A stretch of DNA of 64,000 nt from Simmondsia chinensis (GCA_018398585.1 JAGTTD010000011.1:13259346-13323345); one strand, 5' to 3'; positions 34,961 to 46,995 are shown, counted from the first letter of the stretch. Numbers and translations: made by a program. The notes: a model not told the origin generated them from the letters alone.

Positions 34961-35530
34961 ATGCAAGAACGGATCAATAGACAAATAATGCATGCTGGTG
35001 CTGGAATCTTACCTTTGGTTAATCATCAAAGAAGACCTCGTGATCCTTTAATTCCAAAGCCAAATGAGGAGAATGGAGAGAAAGTGTCCATGGTCAGGGG
35101 CTCAAGTTTTTGCCAACCTAAAGTAGAGCTTCAACTTTTTGATGGTGTGCAACCTCAATTGTGGATCAGAAGGTGTGAAAGGTACTTTCAATTATATACA
35201 ATTTCGGATTCAGAAAAAGTTGAATTGGCTGCCATTTACTTACATGGAGATCAGGAGGTGTGCTATCATAGTTTAATTCTTGGCAATCCTTCCCTTACCT
35301 CACAAGTATTTGTTGATGAATTGTGTGAAAGATATGGGGATGAGGACCCCAGTGATGCTGATTATTTTAATAAGTCGGCCCAAACCACTTCAGTTAACGA
35401 GTACATGACATGCTTTGAGCAATTGAAAGCTAGGATGATGGCTATTAATCTAGGTGCAAGTGAGGCATATTACATTTCTAGCTTCATTAGTGACCTCAAA
35501 CCTAAGAATAAAAACTTGTCAAGGCCTTGA
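34961..35530 (+). pseudogene. Element D gag
   Basis: 189-codon frame with gypsy capsid features: KVELQLFDGVQPQLWIRRCERYFQ, SEKVELAAIYLHGDQ and VNEYMTCFEQLKARM. It stops at 35530, and a zinc knuckle follows out of frame (LCFKCNQKYFLGHNCNPK, near 35700) with an altered CCHC spacing. Several stops (35595, 35827, 35840) show it is broken. Confidence 0.8.
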
Positions 35531-35849
35531 ATCCCATGACATTGTCAAAGGCATACTCCAAGGCAAGATTATTTGAATCCACAGTGTTAGCTTGACCCGA
35601 TGGAGGGAAAAGGAGTAGGTTGGTGCAATCAGTTCCTCCCGTGCAGCAAATAGCCCTAGGGCCTTCCAAGGCTTGAGTTTAGAGGAGAAAAAGGCTCAAA
35701 AACTGTGCTTCAAATGTAATCAGAAGTACTTCTTAGGGCATAACTGCAATCCTAAGTTTCTTATGACTGTAATTGGAGCTGAGGCTGATGAAGAGGAGGA
35801 AGAACATAAAGTTGAACCGAAAGAATAGGAGGAACAATAGGAGGATTCG

Positions 35850-36230
35850 AACACTTATGAAATGGAAATTTCAGTAAGGGCTTTTTCTAGAAATGGTACT
35901 CAGAATACCATAAGGATCAAAGGAGAAGCAAGTCACAAACCATTATTGATATTGATCGATAGTGGTGCACCCATAGTTTTGTCGATCCTAAGATTGTGAA
36001 ATTAGGGGGCCATGAATTTATCAAGACAAGTCCTTTAGCTGTGACCGTGGCAAATGGGAATTATATGCTTAAACGGACTAAGTGCAAGCAGTTCAGTTGG
36101 GAGATGCAAGGTCACCAATTTGTGTATGATTTCAGAGTATTGAGGCCGGGTGGCTACGACATGGTTCTTGGAGTTGATTGGATGAAGACATTCAGCCCTC
36201 TTGTCTTTGATTTTGCTTAGCTATTAGTGT
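35850..36230 (+). pseudogene. Element D retropepsin-like protease
   Basis: LLILIDSGAP (active-site DSG, near 35945) leads through a one-base frameshift into the frame at 35996-36220: MKLGGHEFIKTSPLAVTVANG and DMVLGVDWMKTFSPLVFDF, a typical gypsy protease C-terminus. The stop at 36220 precedes the insertion of element C. Confidence 0.8.
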
Positions 36231-36248
36231 CATTTGAGAGGAACGGTA

Positions 36249-36854
36249 TGTTATAAACCGAGAATTCGAGGCACGGGTTTAAATTGGCTAAATGGCGGGA
36301 AAATCTATTGGTGGTTAAATTCTATTTTTTTTTTTATCTGTTTTGCTACTACTGCTACGTGATTTGCTGCGTTGCTGCTTAAATGAGCTGTTTGTTTGCT
36401 AACAAATTGGTAATAGCATTAGTTAGTAAGGTTGTGTGTGTGTGGTTAGTTAGTTACATTGTAATAGGCTGTTAGTCAGTAGTCTGTCCTGCTGCTGCAC
36501 ATTACTGCTACTGCTACTGTTATTTTTTGTTTTGGCGCCAATAATAAGTTCAAATGTTAGTTAGTCATTTTCTAGATACTTCTAGATTGTTCCTAAGTTG
36601 GTTACTTAGGTGTCTAGGTTCAATGTCTTGCATTGTGTATAAATGAGGGATCAAAGTGTAAATCTGAATTAATAAATGGAAATTACAAACCTTAATCTCA
36701 TTTTGAGATCAATTCTCTCTCTCATCTAACTCTCTCTATTTTCTCATCCCCAATTCTCTATTTCGCATCTAATTTCCCTTCTTTCTCATCTCATATTCTC
36801 AACCTATCCAAATTATACTTAGTTTACGCTTGTGGTTCAACCCCGAGCGTAACA
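36249..36854 (+). repeat. Element C 5' LTR
   Basis: 606 bp with ends TGTTA...TAACA. The first ~190 bases match 38826-39022 closely. A CTG-type microsatellite is larger in the 3' copy (near 38918-38938). Confidence 0.9.
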
Positions 36855-37104
36855 ATTGGTATCAGAGCCTCGTTTCCAATCGAACGAAAAAAAAATTAAA
36901 AATTTAGAATTAATCAAAATCAAACTCATTACTGAATTTTAGTTCAGTATAGGCAAATCAATTCAGTTTTTTTGTAAATTTCAGATCTGAACTTGCAAAT
37001 GCAGAACAAGCGACAGTGAGCTCAAAGTTGTGGTTCAATTCAGTGCTGCATTGTTCTCGTTTGCTGAAATTAGAGCAGGTTTTCGTTAGAAAATCAGAAC
37101 AGCT

Positions 37105-38487
37105 TTGAGACAATCTGATCAAGATCAAGTGCAGTCCAATTTGCTTCAATTCAGTGCCGATCATTTCATACAATACTCAACAATGTCAAGTGGAGTTACT
37201 ACTAGATGTGGTGCTGCAAAATCAGTTGTGCACCCAACATATGCAGAGGTTGCTGGTGGAAGTGCTACTAATGATCAAATTTTTGTGACTCATGAGCATC
37301 TGAACGCACATTTGGAGACATTGATCACTCGGTTGCAGCAGTCGCAGCTAGCTATGGAGGAACGATTGCATAAAAGATTGCAAGATCAGGATCAGAGGTT
37401 TAATGAGAGATTTGGCCTGCAATTCGAACGTGTTGATGAGAATAATGAAGATCAATTAAATCAACAAAAACAAGGATTTGCGGAGAAGGTAACCGATCGC
37501 GTGACCCAGCAAGCTGAAGTTAGGGACTCAAATTTCAGTGAAGATAGGGACCATCAGGTACAGCCACTTGCAGAATTGCAAATTCCAGTGCAGAAATCAC
37601 AAGTTCGGCCGGAGAATTTGCAAAATCTAGTCACGTGGCAGTATAAGGAAGTGTTGGAACCTTCAATAGTGCAAGATCAACTTCCCAAATTGAGTGTAGT
37701 AGCTTCAGTTCAAGATCTTGTTGCTGATTTAAAACCTGCACAACTTAAATTGATACAAATGCAAGCTAGCGATTCATTTCAGTTTGGAGAGTTGCACAAC
37801 TCTATCAAAGAGCAAGAACAAATGAGTGAAGTGGAGGTTTATGCAGCAAAGAACACCAGTAATAGGTCCCTTGATCAAAAAGAATTGGACAAGTTAGCAT
37901 TAGAGTTAGCTGTTCAGTTCAACAAAAAGGAGTTCAGCAATGACTTGGACACAGTAGAAGCTTGTATTGGTCAAATTAAGGCCAATGTATATCTTCTCAA
38001 AGTACAAGCTAATGTTAGGCCTCCCGAATATGTTGTGAAATGCAGAAAACAACAAGGAAACCAGACTGGAATTGGAGGTTTTAAGGAGGAATTGAAGTTC
38101 ATGTGCTGTAATCTGAACAATTCAATTAGCTGGGTTCTTGTAGGAGATCAAAACTTGACTGAATTCCTTTGGAGTCTTGCTGGGACCATTGGAAGTTTTT
38201 CTTGGTTGAATAAGGTTCACAAACTTCGAGCCTTAAATTCAATTCCTCTAGATTACATGCCGAATTGGTGCACACGAAAGAGAATAGCTACTGCTGAGAA
38301 TGGGAAACATGTTTTGGTTTCAAATCTTAGGATCTGTTGGGTAACTTTACTGCAAAATATTGTTTCAGATGGAACAAGTAGATGCAACAGCTCCATTGAC
38401 AAAGAAAGATCTCCAGATGGACCTCAAGTTGTTAATGTGTTGGCTAATCCTCAAGTTCAACCCCAAACAGCTGGTGTTAGTCCTTAA
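37105..38487 (+). CDS. Intact 460-codon ORF of element C, unknown function
   Basis: An uninterrupted frame in an element that lacks pol. The likeliest start is the ATG at 37183 (MSSGVTTRCGAAKS), which gives 434 aa. The N-terminal 120 residues look gag-like: a glutamine- and charge-rich probable coiled coil (HLETLITRLQQSQLAMEERL, then QDQDQRFNERF). The C-terminal part (from about residue 300) has LLKVQANVRPPEYVVKCRKQ and a Trp/Leu-rich stretch (SWVLVGDQNLTEFLWSLAG). It matches no family I recognise. No zinc knuckle or protease motif. It may be a captured host fragment or a diverged gag. Confidence 0.6.
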   Translation: MRQSDQDQVQSNLLQFSADHFIQYSTMSSGVTTRCGAAKSVVHPTYAEVAGGSATNDQIFVTHEHLNAHLETLITRLQQSQLAMEERLHKRLQDQDQRFNERFGLQFERVDENNEDQLNQQKQGFAEKVTDRVTQQAEVRDSNFSEDRDHQVQPLAELQIPVQKSQVRPENLQNLVTWQYKEVLEPSIVQDQLPKLSVVASVQDLVADLKPAQLKLIQMQASDSFQFGELHNSIKEQEQMSEVEVYAAKNTSNRSLDQKELDKLALELAVQFNKKEFSNDLDTVEACIGQIKANVYLLKVQANVRPPEYVVKCRKQQGNQTGIGGFKEELKFMCCNLNNSISWVLVGDQNLTEFLWSLAGTIGSFSWLNKVHKLRALNSIPLDYMPNWCTRKRIATAENGKHVLVSNLRICWVTLLQNIVSDGTSRCNSSIDKERSPDGPQVVNVLANPQVQPQTAGVSP

Positions 38488-38825
38488 TATCCAATTCCAC
38501 TAGCTGAAATACACTGTCGGCATGCCGATCGGCAAGTTCGGGTTAATCCATTTCCTCTTTTGATGGAGTTTTGATTAAGAGAGTCTCTATCATGAAGCTA
38601 TGCTATTGGGAGGATATTTGTGAGTTGTTCACCAAGTTGTACTGTAGTAAAAAGTGCTCATTAGCTGCAGTTCCCAGTCTAGCTACAAGTTACTGCAAAG
38701 TTCTTTAGTCTCAATTCAGCTGGGAATTCATCACCTTCAATTACAATCCCCACATCAATAAACGTTCTTCAAAGTCTCATTCTCTTTCAATCTTGAGGAC
38801 AAGAATGTTTTCAAGGGGAAGGGAA

Positions 38826-39022
38826 TGTTATAAACCGAGAATCCGAGGCACGGGTTTAAATTGGCTAAATGGCGGGAAAATCTGTTGGTGGTTAAATTTT
38901 GTTTTTTTTTATCTGTTTTGCTGCTGCTGCTGCTGCTGCGTGATTTGCTGCGTTGCTGCTGATATGAACTGCTTGTTAGCTAATAAATTGGTAATAGCAT
39001 TAGTTAGTAAGGTTGTGTGTGT
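38826..39022 (+). repeat. Element C truncated 3' LTR
   Basis: Starts TGTTATAAACCGAGAATCC and matches the 5' LTR up to GGTTGTGTGTGT, then changes to copia RT sequence without a spacer. The break falls in a GT repeat. Confidence 0.88.
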
Positions 39023-39200
39023 CCTCATCCGCACCCTTTCCTCCCAATTTGCAATGAAGGACCTTGGACAATTACACTACTTCTTGGGCATAGAGGCCAA
39101 ACGAGACTCAAAAGGACTCTTCCTCTCACAACACAAGTATACTATTGACCTTTTAACTCGATTCAACATGCACGATGCCAAGCCTATCAAATTAGGGAAA
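39023..39200 (+). pseudogene. Copia RT fragment, displaced copy
   Basis: In-frame copia RT text (QFAMKDLGQLHYFLGIEAKR, YTIDLLTRFNMHDAKP) that is a second copy of 52014-52180. It lies upstream of the N-terminal part of pol, so it is out of order and marks a rearrangement. This copy lacks the damage seen in the downstream one. Confidence 0.8.
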
Positions 39201-39360
39201 ATTTTAAGGCAACACAAATGAATGTATTAGAGTAGAGGCCTTTAGATTTAAATTAGGAATTTAAATCTGTAGATTTATAATTATAAATTTAAATCAACCT
39301 TAGATTTAAAATTCAGAATTAAAAGCCCTTTCGCTGCATTAACTTTATCAAATTAGGAAA
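39201..39360. other. AT-rich insert between direct repeats
   Basis: About 160 bases bracketed by TATCAAATTAGG (39183-39194 and 39347-39358). The content is AT-rich with ATTTAAATTT words and no coding. It may be a small MITE, but no inverted ends are clear. Confidence 0.4.
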
Positions 39361-39732
39361 AAAAATTTTGACATTCGTCCCAACAGACCCACCCAACCCG
39401 ATTCCCAAACCCGACAGTATCCCCTTCCTGGACACCACAACAGCCAACATCTCACCCACTCCTTCACTGGTGCCTCTTAACACACACCCGATGCAAACTA
39501 AAATTAAGGCTGACATTTGTGGTCCAAGGTATCCCTTGTCCCTATCAACAATTACTGTTACTCAAGAACCTACCTGTCACTCTCAAGCTAAAAGAACCCC
39601 ATGCGGCAAGAAGCAATGGCTGACGAATTTAATGCCTTGATTCAAAACAACACTTAGGATCTCATTCCCTATGACTTGAACGCAAACATTGTAGGTAGCA
39701 CCTAGAAGTATAGGGTGAAGTATAAAGTAGGA
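39361..39732 (+). pseudogene. Copia element F pol, 5' part
   Basis: Integrase-RT linker and first RT block: HPMQTKIKADICGPRYPLSL, EPTCHSQAKR and AMADEFNALIQNNT (frame changes), ending RVKYKV at the TAGGA duplication. The rest of RT continues at 51545 after the Athila-like insertion. Confidence 0.82.
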
Positions 39733-41184
39733 TGACACGCATGATTTTTACATATTTTATTTCCCATTTTTGTCATATATTCGGCCCTTACATGTGTGTT
39801 TGGTTGTTATTCCGGTACATTTTCATGTGGAACACATCAAAGAGGACGAAAGAAGAATTCTGGCAAAATCAAGCATTATTGAGGCACTTTTGAAGACTGG
39901 TTGGAGAAACCCAACCACTTGTGCAGAAGAAAGACCCATTGGATCATAATTTGGTGAACCGAGTACATTCCATACCGCTTCGAAGCTTAATCAAGAAAAG
40001 GGGCTCAAAGAACCGATCGATCAGCAACTCCCGGTTAGGGAAACTAACTGAGGGCTTGCCGATCAATCGGCCAAAAGCACCGATAGATCTGGAGCTTTGC
40101 GTGAGTTCACCAATCGATCGGTGATTTTAGATCGATCGAGTATTATTCCCGATCGATCGGGATGGTTCCGTACGGAACCCTAACTGCCCCTGCACCTATA
40201 ATAGAGAAGGGGAAGTCAACCTTTGTTATGCTTTTTTCTGGCCGCACGTCCTCCCCTTTCTCTCAAACCCGAAGCCGCTACGAGATCTACAGGTTCTCAA
40301 AAGCTGAAGCGCAAGCAGTTGGAATACTGGGAGAATTCAGGCTCGGATTGGCATCGACACGAAGATTGAGGGAGCTTACTTTTTTATTTATTTTACGCAC
40401 AGCATCTTCTTTTATATAAATTTAAGGATGTGTAAAACTCCCATGGAGGAGTAAACTTTCTTAGTTTAGGGATGAAGGGCGGGTAGCCGCCCGTATCCCA
40501 GATTTATATTATGCTTTTGACGATTGATTTAATTATGTTGTATTCGCACCCCTGTGGGGAGTTTTTCATGATTGTTGGATATTCTTTGTATGTGTGCTTG
40601 TAGCCATGACTGGGTCTCCAACTTTGCAGCGATTAGTCTAGTGCATGTAGCCTAGATCATAACATAACAGGAATTCACGCGTGGTCAAGGTTGAGGTTGT
40701 ACCCAACCCTGAACCCAATCTTTTATATAAGTTAATATTGAATTAGGAGTAACAAATGAATTAAGAAGTGCTAATGAGATAACCTATGCTACATCTAGGG
40801 TGCTAAGATAGGTTATGCCTTTAGACTAGTTCATTACCCTAAGCCCTAATTTATATAATAACCCAGGCTCAGAGCTTGTAGCCTAAGTCCTTCAAATCAT
40901 CGTCCTAAGTAGAATATAATGATGGGATACGTGTTAAGCTACCATAAATTTACTCCCTAAACTAACCTCAATCGAATTGTCTCATTCACTTTATATTCAG
41001 TTGTAGTAATTTAGCTAACAACTTATTTAAACAACAAAAAAACCAAAAATCCAAACCGCTCGTTGATTTGTAAATTTAACTTAACACGATTCCCTGTGGA
41101 TACGACCCGTATACCCAAAAAAGCTGCGACAATCTCGTACGCTTGCGAGTAAACAGTTTTAAAACACACTTTAAAATCACGTCA
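39733..41184 (+). repeat. Athila-like 5' LTR
   Basis: 1452 bp, TGACACGCATG...ATCACGTCA. It carries six GATCGATC-type palindromes (40011-40161). Its TATA motif has lost one A (CTATAATAG, near 40196) compared with the 3' LTR. Confidence 0.9.
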
Positions 41185-41245
41185 AGTTTTTGGCGCCATT
41201 GCTTGGGAATCGGTTTGCTAAGTTGGAATTTAGGATTAACAGACT

Positions 41246-42720
41246 TTGTTTTGTTTGCTTTTTATTTATTGCTTTGAGTTATTTTTCATAATTATTTTTC
41301 TTTTGCTTGAGTCATTAGTAGAGGTCACCGTGGATCAATCCCACCTTCAATATTGCATGCACGGTAGACGTTCGCTCGATCCTAAATTGTTACCTTGCAT
41401 CCCCGAAATCAAGCGGACTTTGTCTATCGTGAGGCGATTAGAAGCGAGAGAGAGTACACAACGAACCATGGCTAATAACGAACCATGTACGATTGGGGAT
41501 CACTTCATCCCCCAAACATACGTTGTGCCCGCCAAAGTTGAGTTACCTGCTGTGGGTAACGCCAACTTCGAACTTAAACCTGGGATTATCAACATGCTTC
41601 CCGCATTTTATGGGAAGCCAACTGAGGGCCCATACGAGCACCTTGATGCATTCCTCGAAATATGTGAAACCTGTCATTATCAAGGTGTCTCGAACGATGC
41701 AATTAGAATACGTCTTTTTCCGTTCTCGTTAAAAGATGTGGCTAAGAGGTGGTTTCAGTCCCTACCCAGGGGTGAAAGTACCACTTGGAATGACCTTCAA
41801 TAGCGCTTCCTGGTCAAGTTTTTCCCTAAAGCCAGAACGATGGCTATTAGGCGGGCTATAAACAGTTTTGAACAAAAAGACAAGGACCAGTTTCACGAGT
41901 GTTGGGATAGGTTCAAGGAACTTCTTAGGAGCTGTCCCCACCATGGGTCACCCAAGTGGGCTTTTGTCCAAAACTTCTACGATGGTCTTAGTGCATCAAA
42001 CAAGCAAATGGTTAATGCTTCATGCGGGGGAGCATTTAACCAGCAAGGCGAGGACGAGGCCTGGACGCTTTTCGAGCGCCTCAATGACATTCACTTGACC
42101 AAGCCTCTTCTGCGAGGGTGGTTAGGGGAAACACACGTGGTGTCTATGAGGTAGCACCCCAAGATGATTTTAATTTAAGACTAGATGAACTTAGTAGGAA
42201 GATAGATAAGATGATGAGTTTAAATGTAAATCCCATTAATGTGCATCCAGTTAATGCAGCCGAATCATCATCTGAGGGTATTACTCCATGCAGTATTTGT
42301 TCAGGAGAGGATCATCCTATTTTTGAGTGTTTATATGCGTCACAGTTTCCCGAGTTTGTGTAGGACCAAGCTTATGCAGCGCAGGAGTACTCGAGGAACA
42401 ACAATCAGTACTCACAGACCTATAATCCAGGGTGACCCAACCATCCCAATTTCTCATGGAAGCAGAACACAAATCAGAACCCAGCCATGAGACAACCAGC
42501 ACCAGGATTTGCAGGTAAGGCACACCCTCCTGGTTTCGACGGAGGGCAAAGGTATGGCTCTTCTTCTCATCCTCCAGTTCCTAATGCTAATCCACCCCAA
42601 CCTCCAAGCTACACTTCTCAGTTTGAGGAACGTATGCTCCGCTTTATGGAGGAAAACCAACAGTTGGTCCACTCTCATTCACAGTCGAGTTCTAAGTTAG
42701 AGAACCAACTAGGATAGTTA
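41246..42720 (+). pseudogene. Athila-like gag
   Basis: Probable gag start at M 41469 (MANNEPCTIGDHFIPQ). Capsid hallmarks: FELKPGIINMLPAFYG, YEHLDAFLEICETC, RWFQSLP, FFPKARTMAIRRAI, SCPHHGSPKWAFVQNFYDGL. A TAG at 41801 interrupts it in frame, a frameshift occurs at about 42115, and further stops lie at 42361 and 42435. The C-terminal part is Pro/Asn/Gln-rich. The surrounding frame would otherwise be continuous with protease. Confidence 0.9.
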
Positions 42721-44028
42721 GCTCAGGCCAGGAACAGGAGAGAGGAAAGGAGGTTACCCTCCTAACCTCTCGCTAACCCCAGCGAAGCAACTAATCCTGA
42801 CCTTAGCCAGGTCACTCATGAGCAGGCTACGGTTGTCTTAGCCACGGGTGAGGATGATTTGAGAGAAGTAGAGATAGGAGTTGAGCGGGAGGATGGGACT
42901 CCAAACACCATTGCTGATAAGGAAGGACTGCCCACACCTTTACTGGGCTCATCTCCCGAACCAATTGTTCCTTTTCCTACGGCCCTGTTAGGACCGAAAG
43001 GGAAGGATGACCCAAAGAGAGATGAGTTACTGAATTTGCTTAAGGACGTCAAGATTAACCTGCCACTGATTGACTCCATTAAACACGTCCCCATGTATGC
43101 TAAATTTTTTAAGGACCTATGTGCTAAAAAGAAGAGAGAGCAAGCTCATGTCCCTAGGAAGGTCTGACTCACTGAAAAAGTGAGTAGCATCTTAATGCCA
43201 GGCATCCCACCTAATTGTAGAGATCCAGGAGCTCTCACATTCCTGTGCGTCATAGGAGAGAGCCATACAAGTCAAGCTCTATTGGATTTAGGGGCAAGCG
43301 TGAACCTCGTCCCATACTCAATTTTTCAGGAATTGGGGATGGGAGATCTCAAACCAACTAGTGTTACCCTACAGTTGGCGGATAGATCAGAGCATTTACC
43401 TAGAGGTATGGTTGAAGATGTTCTTGTCAAAGTTGATAAGTTTATCTTCCCCGTCGATTTTATTGTGTTGGACATGGACCCTACTCCTCATCAAAGGAAC
43501 CACACCCCTGTCATTTTAGGGCGATCGTTCTTGGCAACGGTCGATGCTATCATTCATTGTCGAACTGGGGTGTTAGAAGTGTCATTTGGGAATCTTAAGG
43601 TTAAACTAAATGTTCCAAACGCCGCTAAGTTCCCTGTTAATGAGGATGACCTTGATTGCTTCACGGTTGATACTATTGATCCTTTGGTTGAGTCAGTATC
43701 TTCTGACTTAATCAAGGAAGACGAACCATCTGATTCGCTCACTTTTGCTGATTTCGATATGAGTACTAATGCTGATAATTTGCTTGACATGCTGGAGCTA
43801 ATGAGAATTGAGGCTAGGGGTCCGATGTTTGAACCCCTAACTGGCCTACTTAGTGCACTTGCTAAAACATTTATTGAGTGTACACCAGTGTTGGAGCTCA
43901 AACCTCTCTCAACCACCTTGAAATATGCATTTTTAGGACAAGATGACATCCTTCCTATAATTATCGTGTCTGACCTAACTGAGAGTCAGGAATCTAGATT
44001 GTTAGTTGTCCTACAAAACCACAAATGA
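42721..44028 (+). pseudogene. Athila-like gag C-terminus and protease
   Basis: Same frame as the end of gag, after stops at 42718, 42763 and 43165. The protease lies at about 43255-43600 with the active site LLDLGASVNLVPYS (DLGAS, the Athila variant of D(T/S)GA), LADRSEHLPRGMVEDVLVKV and PVILGRSFLATVDA. An acidic linker then leads toward RT. The TGA at 44026 is the last in-frame stop before RT. Confidence 0.9.
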
Positions 44029-45473
44029 GCCATAGGGTGGTCGGTCGCTGATCTGAAAGGAATTAATCCCTCTGTGTGCTTGCATAGAATACATTTAGAG
44101 GACAATGTCAGGCCTTCTAGGCAAATGCAAAGGAGGCTTAACCCTAACATGAGGGAGGTAGATAAGAAAGAGGTCATGAAGTTGCTATATGCGGGTATTA
44201 TATACCCCATCTCTGATAGGCCCTGGGTCAGTCCGGCTCAGGTAGTCCCTAAGAAGTCAGGAATCACGGTCGTTGCGAATGCTCAAGGTGAATTGGTCCC
44301 TACGCGAGCCACTATAAGGTGGAGAGTGTGCATCAATTATCGTAAGTTGAACTCTGTAACGCGCAAGGACCATTTTCCCTTACCCTTTTTGGACCAAATC
44401 CTAGATAAAGTAATAGGTCAAGCGTACTATTGTTTCTTGGATGGCTACTCAAGGTATAACCAAGTCCCGGTTCACCCTGAGGACCAAGAGAAAACAACGT
44501 TTACTTGCCCCTTTGGTACATTTGCATACCGAAGGATGCCCTTCGGTCTGTGCAACGCACCTGCTACATTCCAGCAGTGTATGATGTCCATTTTTTTGGA
44601 TATGTTGGACAACTACCTAGAAGTGTTTATGGATGATTTTCTGTGTTTGGATCGTCTTTTGTTAAATGCTTATCTCACTTAGATCTAATTTTGCAGCACT
44701 GCGACTAGTATAATTTGGTACTCAGTTGGGAAAAGAGCCATTTTATGGTTCAACAGGGCATAGTTTTAGGGCATGTAGTGCCTAAAGAGTGTATTACTAT
44801 AGACAAGGCCAAGGTGGACTTAATTGCCAACCTCCCTCCACCGACCTCGGTGAAGGAAGTTCGATCTTTCCTTGGCCACGCTGGGTTCTACCGGCGTTTC
44901 ATCGCCAACTTCAGTAAAATTGCTAAACCGTTGTCAAATTTGCTTGCTAATGATGTACCTTTTGTTTTTGATAATGACTGTTTAGCAGCATTTACTTATT
45001 TGAAAACTTTATTGTCTACAGCCCCCATTATTCAACCTCCCGACTACTCATTACCTTTTGAGATTATGTGTGACGCCTCTGATTATGCTGGAGGAGCCAT
45101 GCTCAGTCAACAGAAGGATCGTAAACCTGTCATTGTTGACTACGCTAGTAAATCATTGGATGAAGCCCAAAAGAATTATACCACCACGGAAAAGGAATTA
45201 CTAGCTATAGTTTTTGCACTTGACAAGTTTCGATCTTATGTATTGGGCTTGAGAGTAGTACTCTTTTCTGACCATGCTGCCATTCATTTTCTTCTTATTA
45301 AGAAGGAAACGAAACCTAGGTTAATTCGCTGGGTTTTATTACTCCAGGAATTTAACTTAGAAATCCGAGATAGGAAAGGCTCGGATAACGTCGTGGTCGA
45401 TCACCTTTCAAGGATTATTTTCCCATCTGATGCCACTACTGGTCCCATTGATGACTGTTTTCCTGACAAATAG
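44029..45473 (+). pseudogene. Athila-like reverse transcriptase and RNase H
   Basis: RT blocks in order: PWVSPAQVVPKKSG, RVCINYRKLNSVTRKDHFPL, the palm segment FLDGYSRYNQV, TFTCPFGTFAYRRMPFGLCN and the catalytic FMDDFL (Y to F, DD kept). A frameshift at about 44650-44715 splits RT from the connection and RNase H ([46 protein letters not shown]). RNase H acidic residues D (CDAS), E (TEKEL) and D (SDH) are present. No single complete frame remains. Confidence 0.92.
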
Positions 45474-45479
45474 TTATTT

Positions 45480-46805
45480 TCTATTGCAGGAAGTCGACTC
45501 CTATGGTATGTCCACATCGTTAACTATTTGGTGACAGGGAAGTTGCCTACCCATTGCCAAAACAAAAGCGGGACCGCTTCCTTTCTCAAGCAAGGCATTT
45601 TTTCTGGGATGATCCGAATTTGTTTAAAGTATGTTCTGATCAGGTAGTATGTCGTTGTGTCCCGGAGAATGAGCATGAGAGTGTATTACGATTTTGTCCC
45701 AATTTAGCCTGTGGAGGACACTTTGGGGGATGACGTACAGCGGCGAAAGTCCTTCAAAGTGGCTTCTTTTGGCTGACTCTTTTCCAGGACGCTCGTGATT
45801 TTTGTAGGGCATGCGATCGCTGTCAACGCACGGGTGCCCTCACAAAATGTGATGAGATGCCTCAGCACCCCATTTTAGTTTGCGAAATTTTTGACTTTTG
45901 GGGCATTGATTTCATGGGGTCATTCCCTAATTCACATGGCTGTGTTTATATTCTGGTAGCTGTTGATTATGTTTCGAAATGGGTCGAGGCCATTGCATCT
46001 AGGACGAACGACCACAAGGTGGTCATTGAGTTTGTTAAAAATAATATTTTCTCACGTTTCGGTGTTCCTAGGGCGATAATTAGTGATGGGGGGACACACT
46101 TCACCTATCGTTCGGTTGAGTCACTTCTTAAAAAGTACTCCATCACTCATAAATTAGCTGCCCCATATCACCCTCAAACTAGTGGCCAAGTTGAAGTCTC
46201 AAAACTGGGAAATAAAGTCTATCGTTGAGAAGACCGTTAGACCGGACCGCAAAGATTGGTCTTTAAGGTTGAACGACACTCTTTGGGCTTATCGTACAGC
46301 TTTCAAGACTCCAATAGGCGTGTTTCCCTATCACTTAGTTTTCAGGAAGGCATGCCATTTGCCAGTGGAGCTTGAGCACCATGCATACTGGGCCATTAAG
46401 CAATTTAATCATGACATGCATAGTATCCGGTTGCACCGACGACTTCAACTCAGCGAGTTGGATGAGATGCGATACGAGGCATATGAAAACGCCAAACTAT
46501 ACAAAGAAAGAACCAAAGCTTTTCATGACAAAAGAATTTCGCGCAAAAGTTTTGAAGTTGGTCAAAAGGTTTGGCTTTACAACTCCAAGCTTCGGTTCTT
46601 TCCCGAGAAACTACGTTCACAATGGGATGGACCTTACAAAGTGGTCCACGTATACTCTTCTGGGGCAATTAAAATTCGAGGTATCAATGATGGTCGCCTT
46701 CTCACAGTCAATGGCCATCGTCTTAAATATGCTATTGGGTTAGGGGATAGACCACATGAGTTTGAAGAAATTCACCTTAGGGACCTCACGCTGGGATCAG
46801 CCTAG
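45480..46805 (+). pseudogene. Athila-like integrase
   Basis: The zinc-binding N-terminal part (45500-45850) is damaged by stops and frameshifts. The core is open at 45857-46228 with the D,D(35)E residues in [16 protein letters not shown] and SGQVEVSK. A one-base slip at about 46200 moves to the frame 46182-46805, which holds [14 protein letters not shown], the [14 protein letters not shown] arm and the GPY/F-type module [14 protein letters not shown]. It ends at 46805 before the conserved spacer. Confidence 0.92.
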
Positions 46806-46827
46806 CGTAGTAGAAAATACCGCGTCT

Positions 46828-46870
46828 GGCTGAAGACGTTAAACTTAGCACTTTTGGGATGCAACCCAAT
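46828..46870 (+). other. Conserved post-integrase motif of Athila-like elements
   Basis: GACGTTAAACTTAGCAC followed by TTTTGGGATGCAACCCA. A very similar block (GACGTTAAAC..GCGC..TTGGGAGGCAACCC) sits just after integrase in many Athila-type elements, by my recollection. It can form a short hairpin (TTGGG/CCCAA). Role unknown. Confidence 0.5.
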
Positions 46871-46995
46871 TTATTTATGTTTCGTAGTTTATGTCATATT
46901 TTTATTATTTTTATTTTTATTTTTCTTATTTATTTATTTTTTATGAAAAATTTTCAAAACCAAAGATTTTTTGTACAGGGCATACCGCAGCCTCC

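Larger units (their letters stand above)
34191..36248 (+). mobile_element. gypsy element D, 5' part
   Basis: A putative 5' LTR (34191-34709, TGTTAGACTC...ATGATAACA) is followed by primer site TGGTATCAGAGC (34712-34723), gag and protease. The element stops at 36248, where the LTR of element C begins, in the middle of the protease-RT linker. The 3' part of D was not found in the window. Confidence 0.7.
36249..39022 (+). mobile_element. gypsy element C, 3' LTR truncated
   Basis: 5' LTR 36249-36854 (TGTTATAAACCGAG...GAGCGTAACA), primer site TGGTATCAGAGC (36857-36868), internal 2 kb, then polypurine tract AAGGGGAAGGGAA and the first 197 bases of the 3' LTR (38826-39022), where it is cut and joined to copia DNA. 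It encodes one long ORF but no recognisable pol, so it is non-autonomous. Confidence 0.88.
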
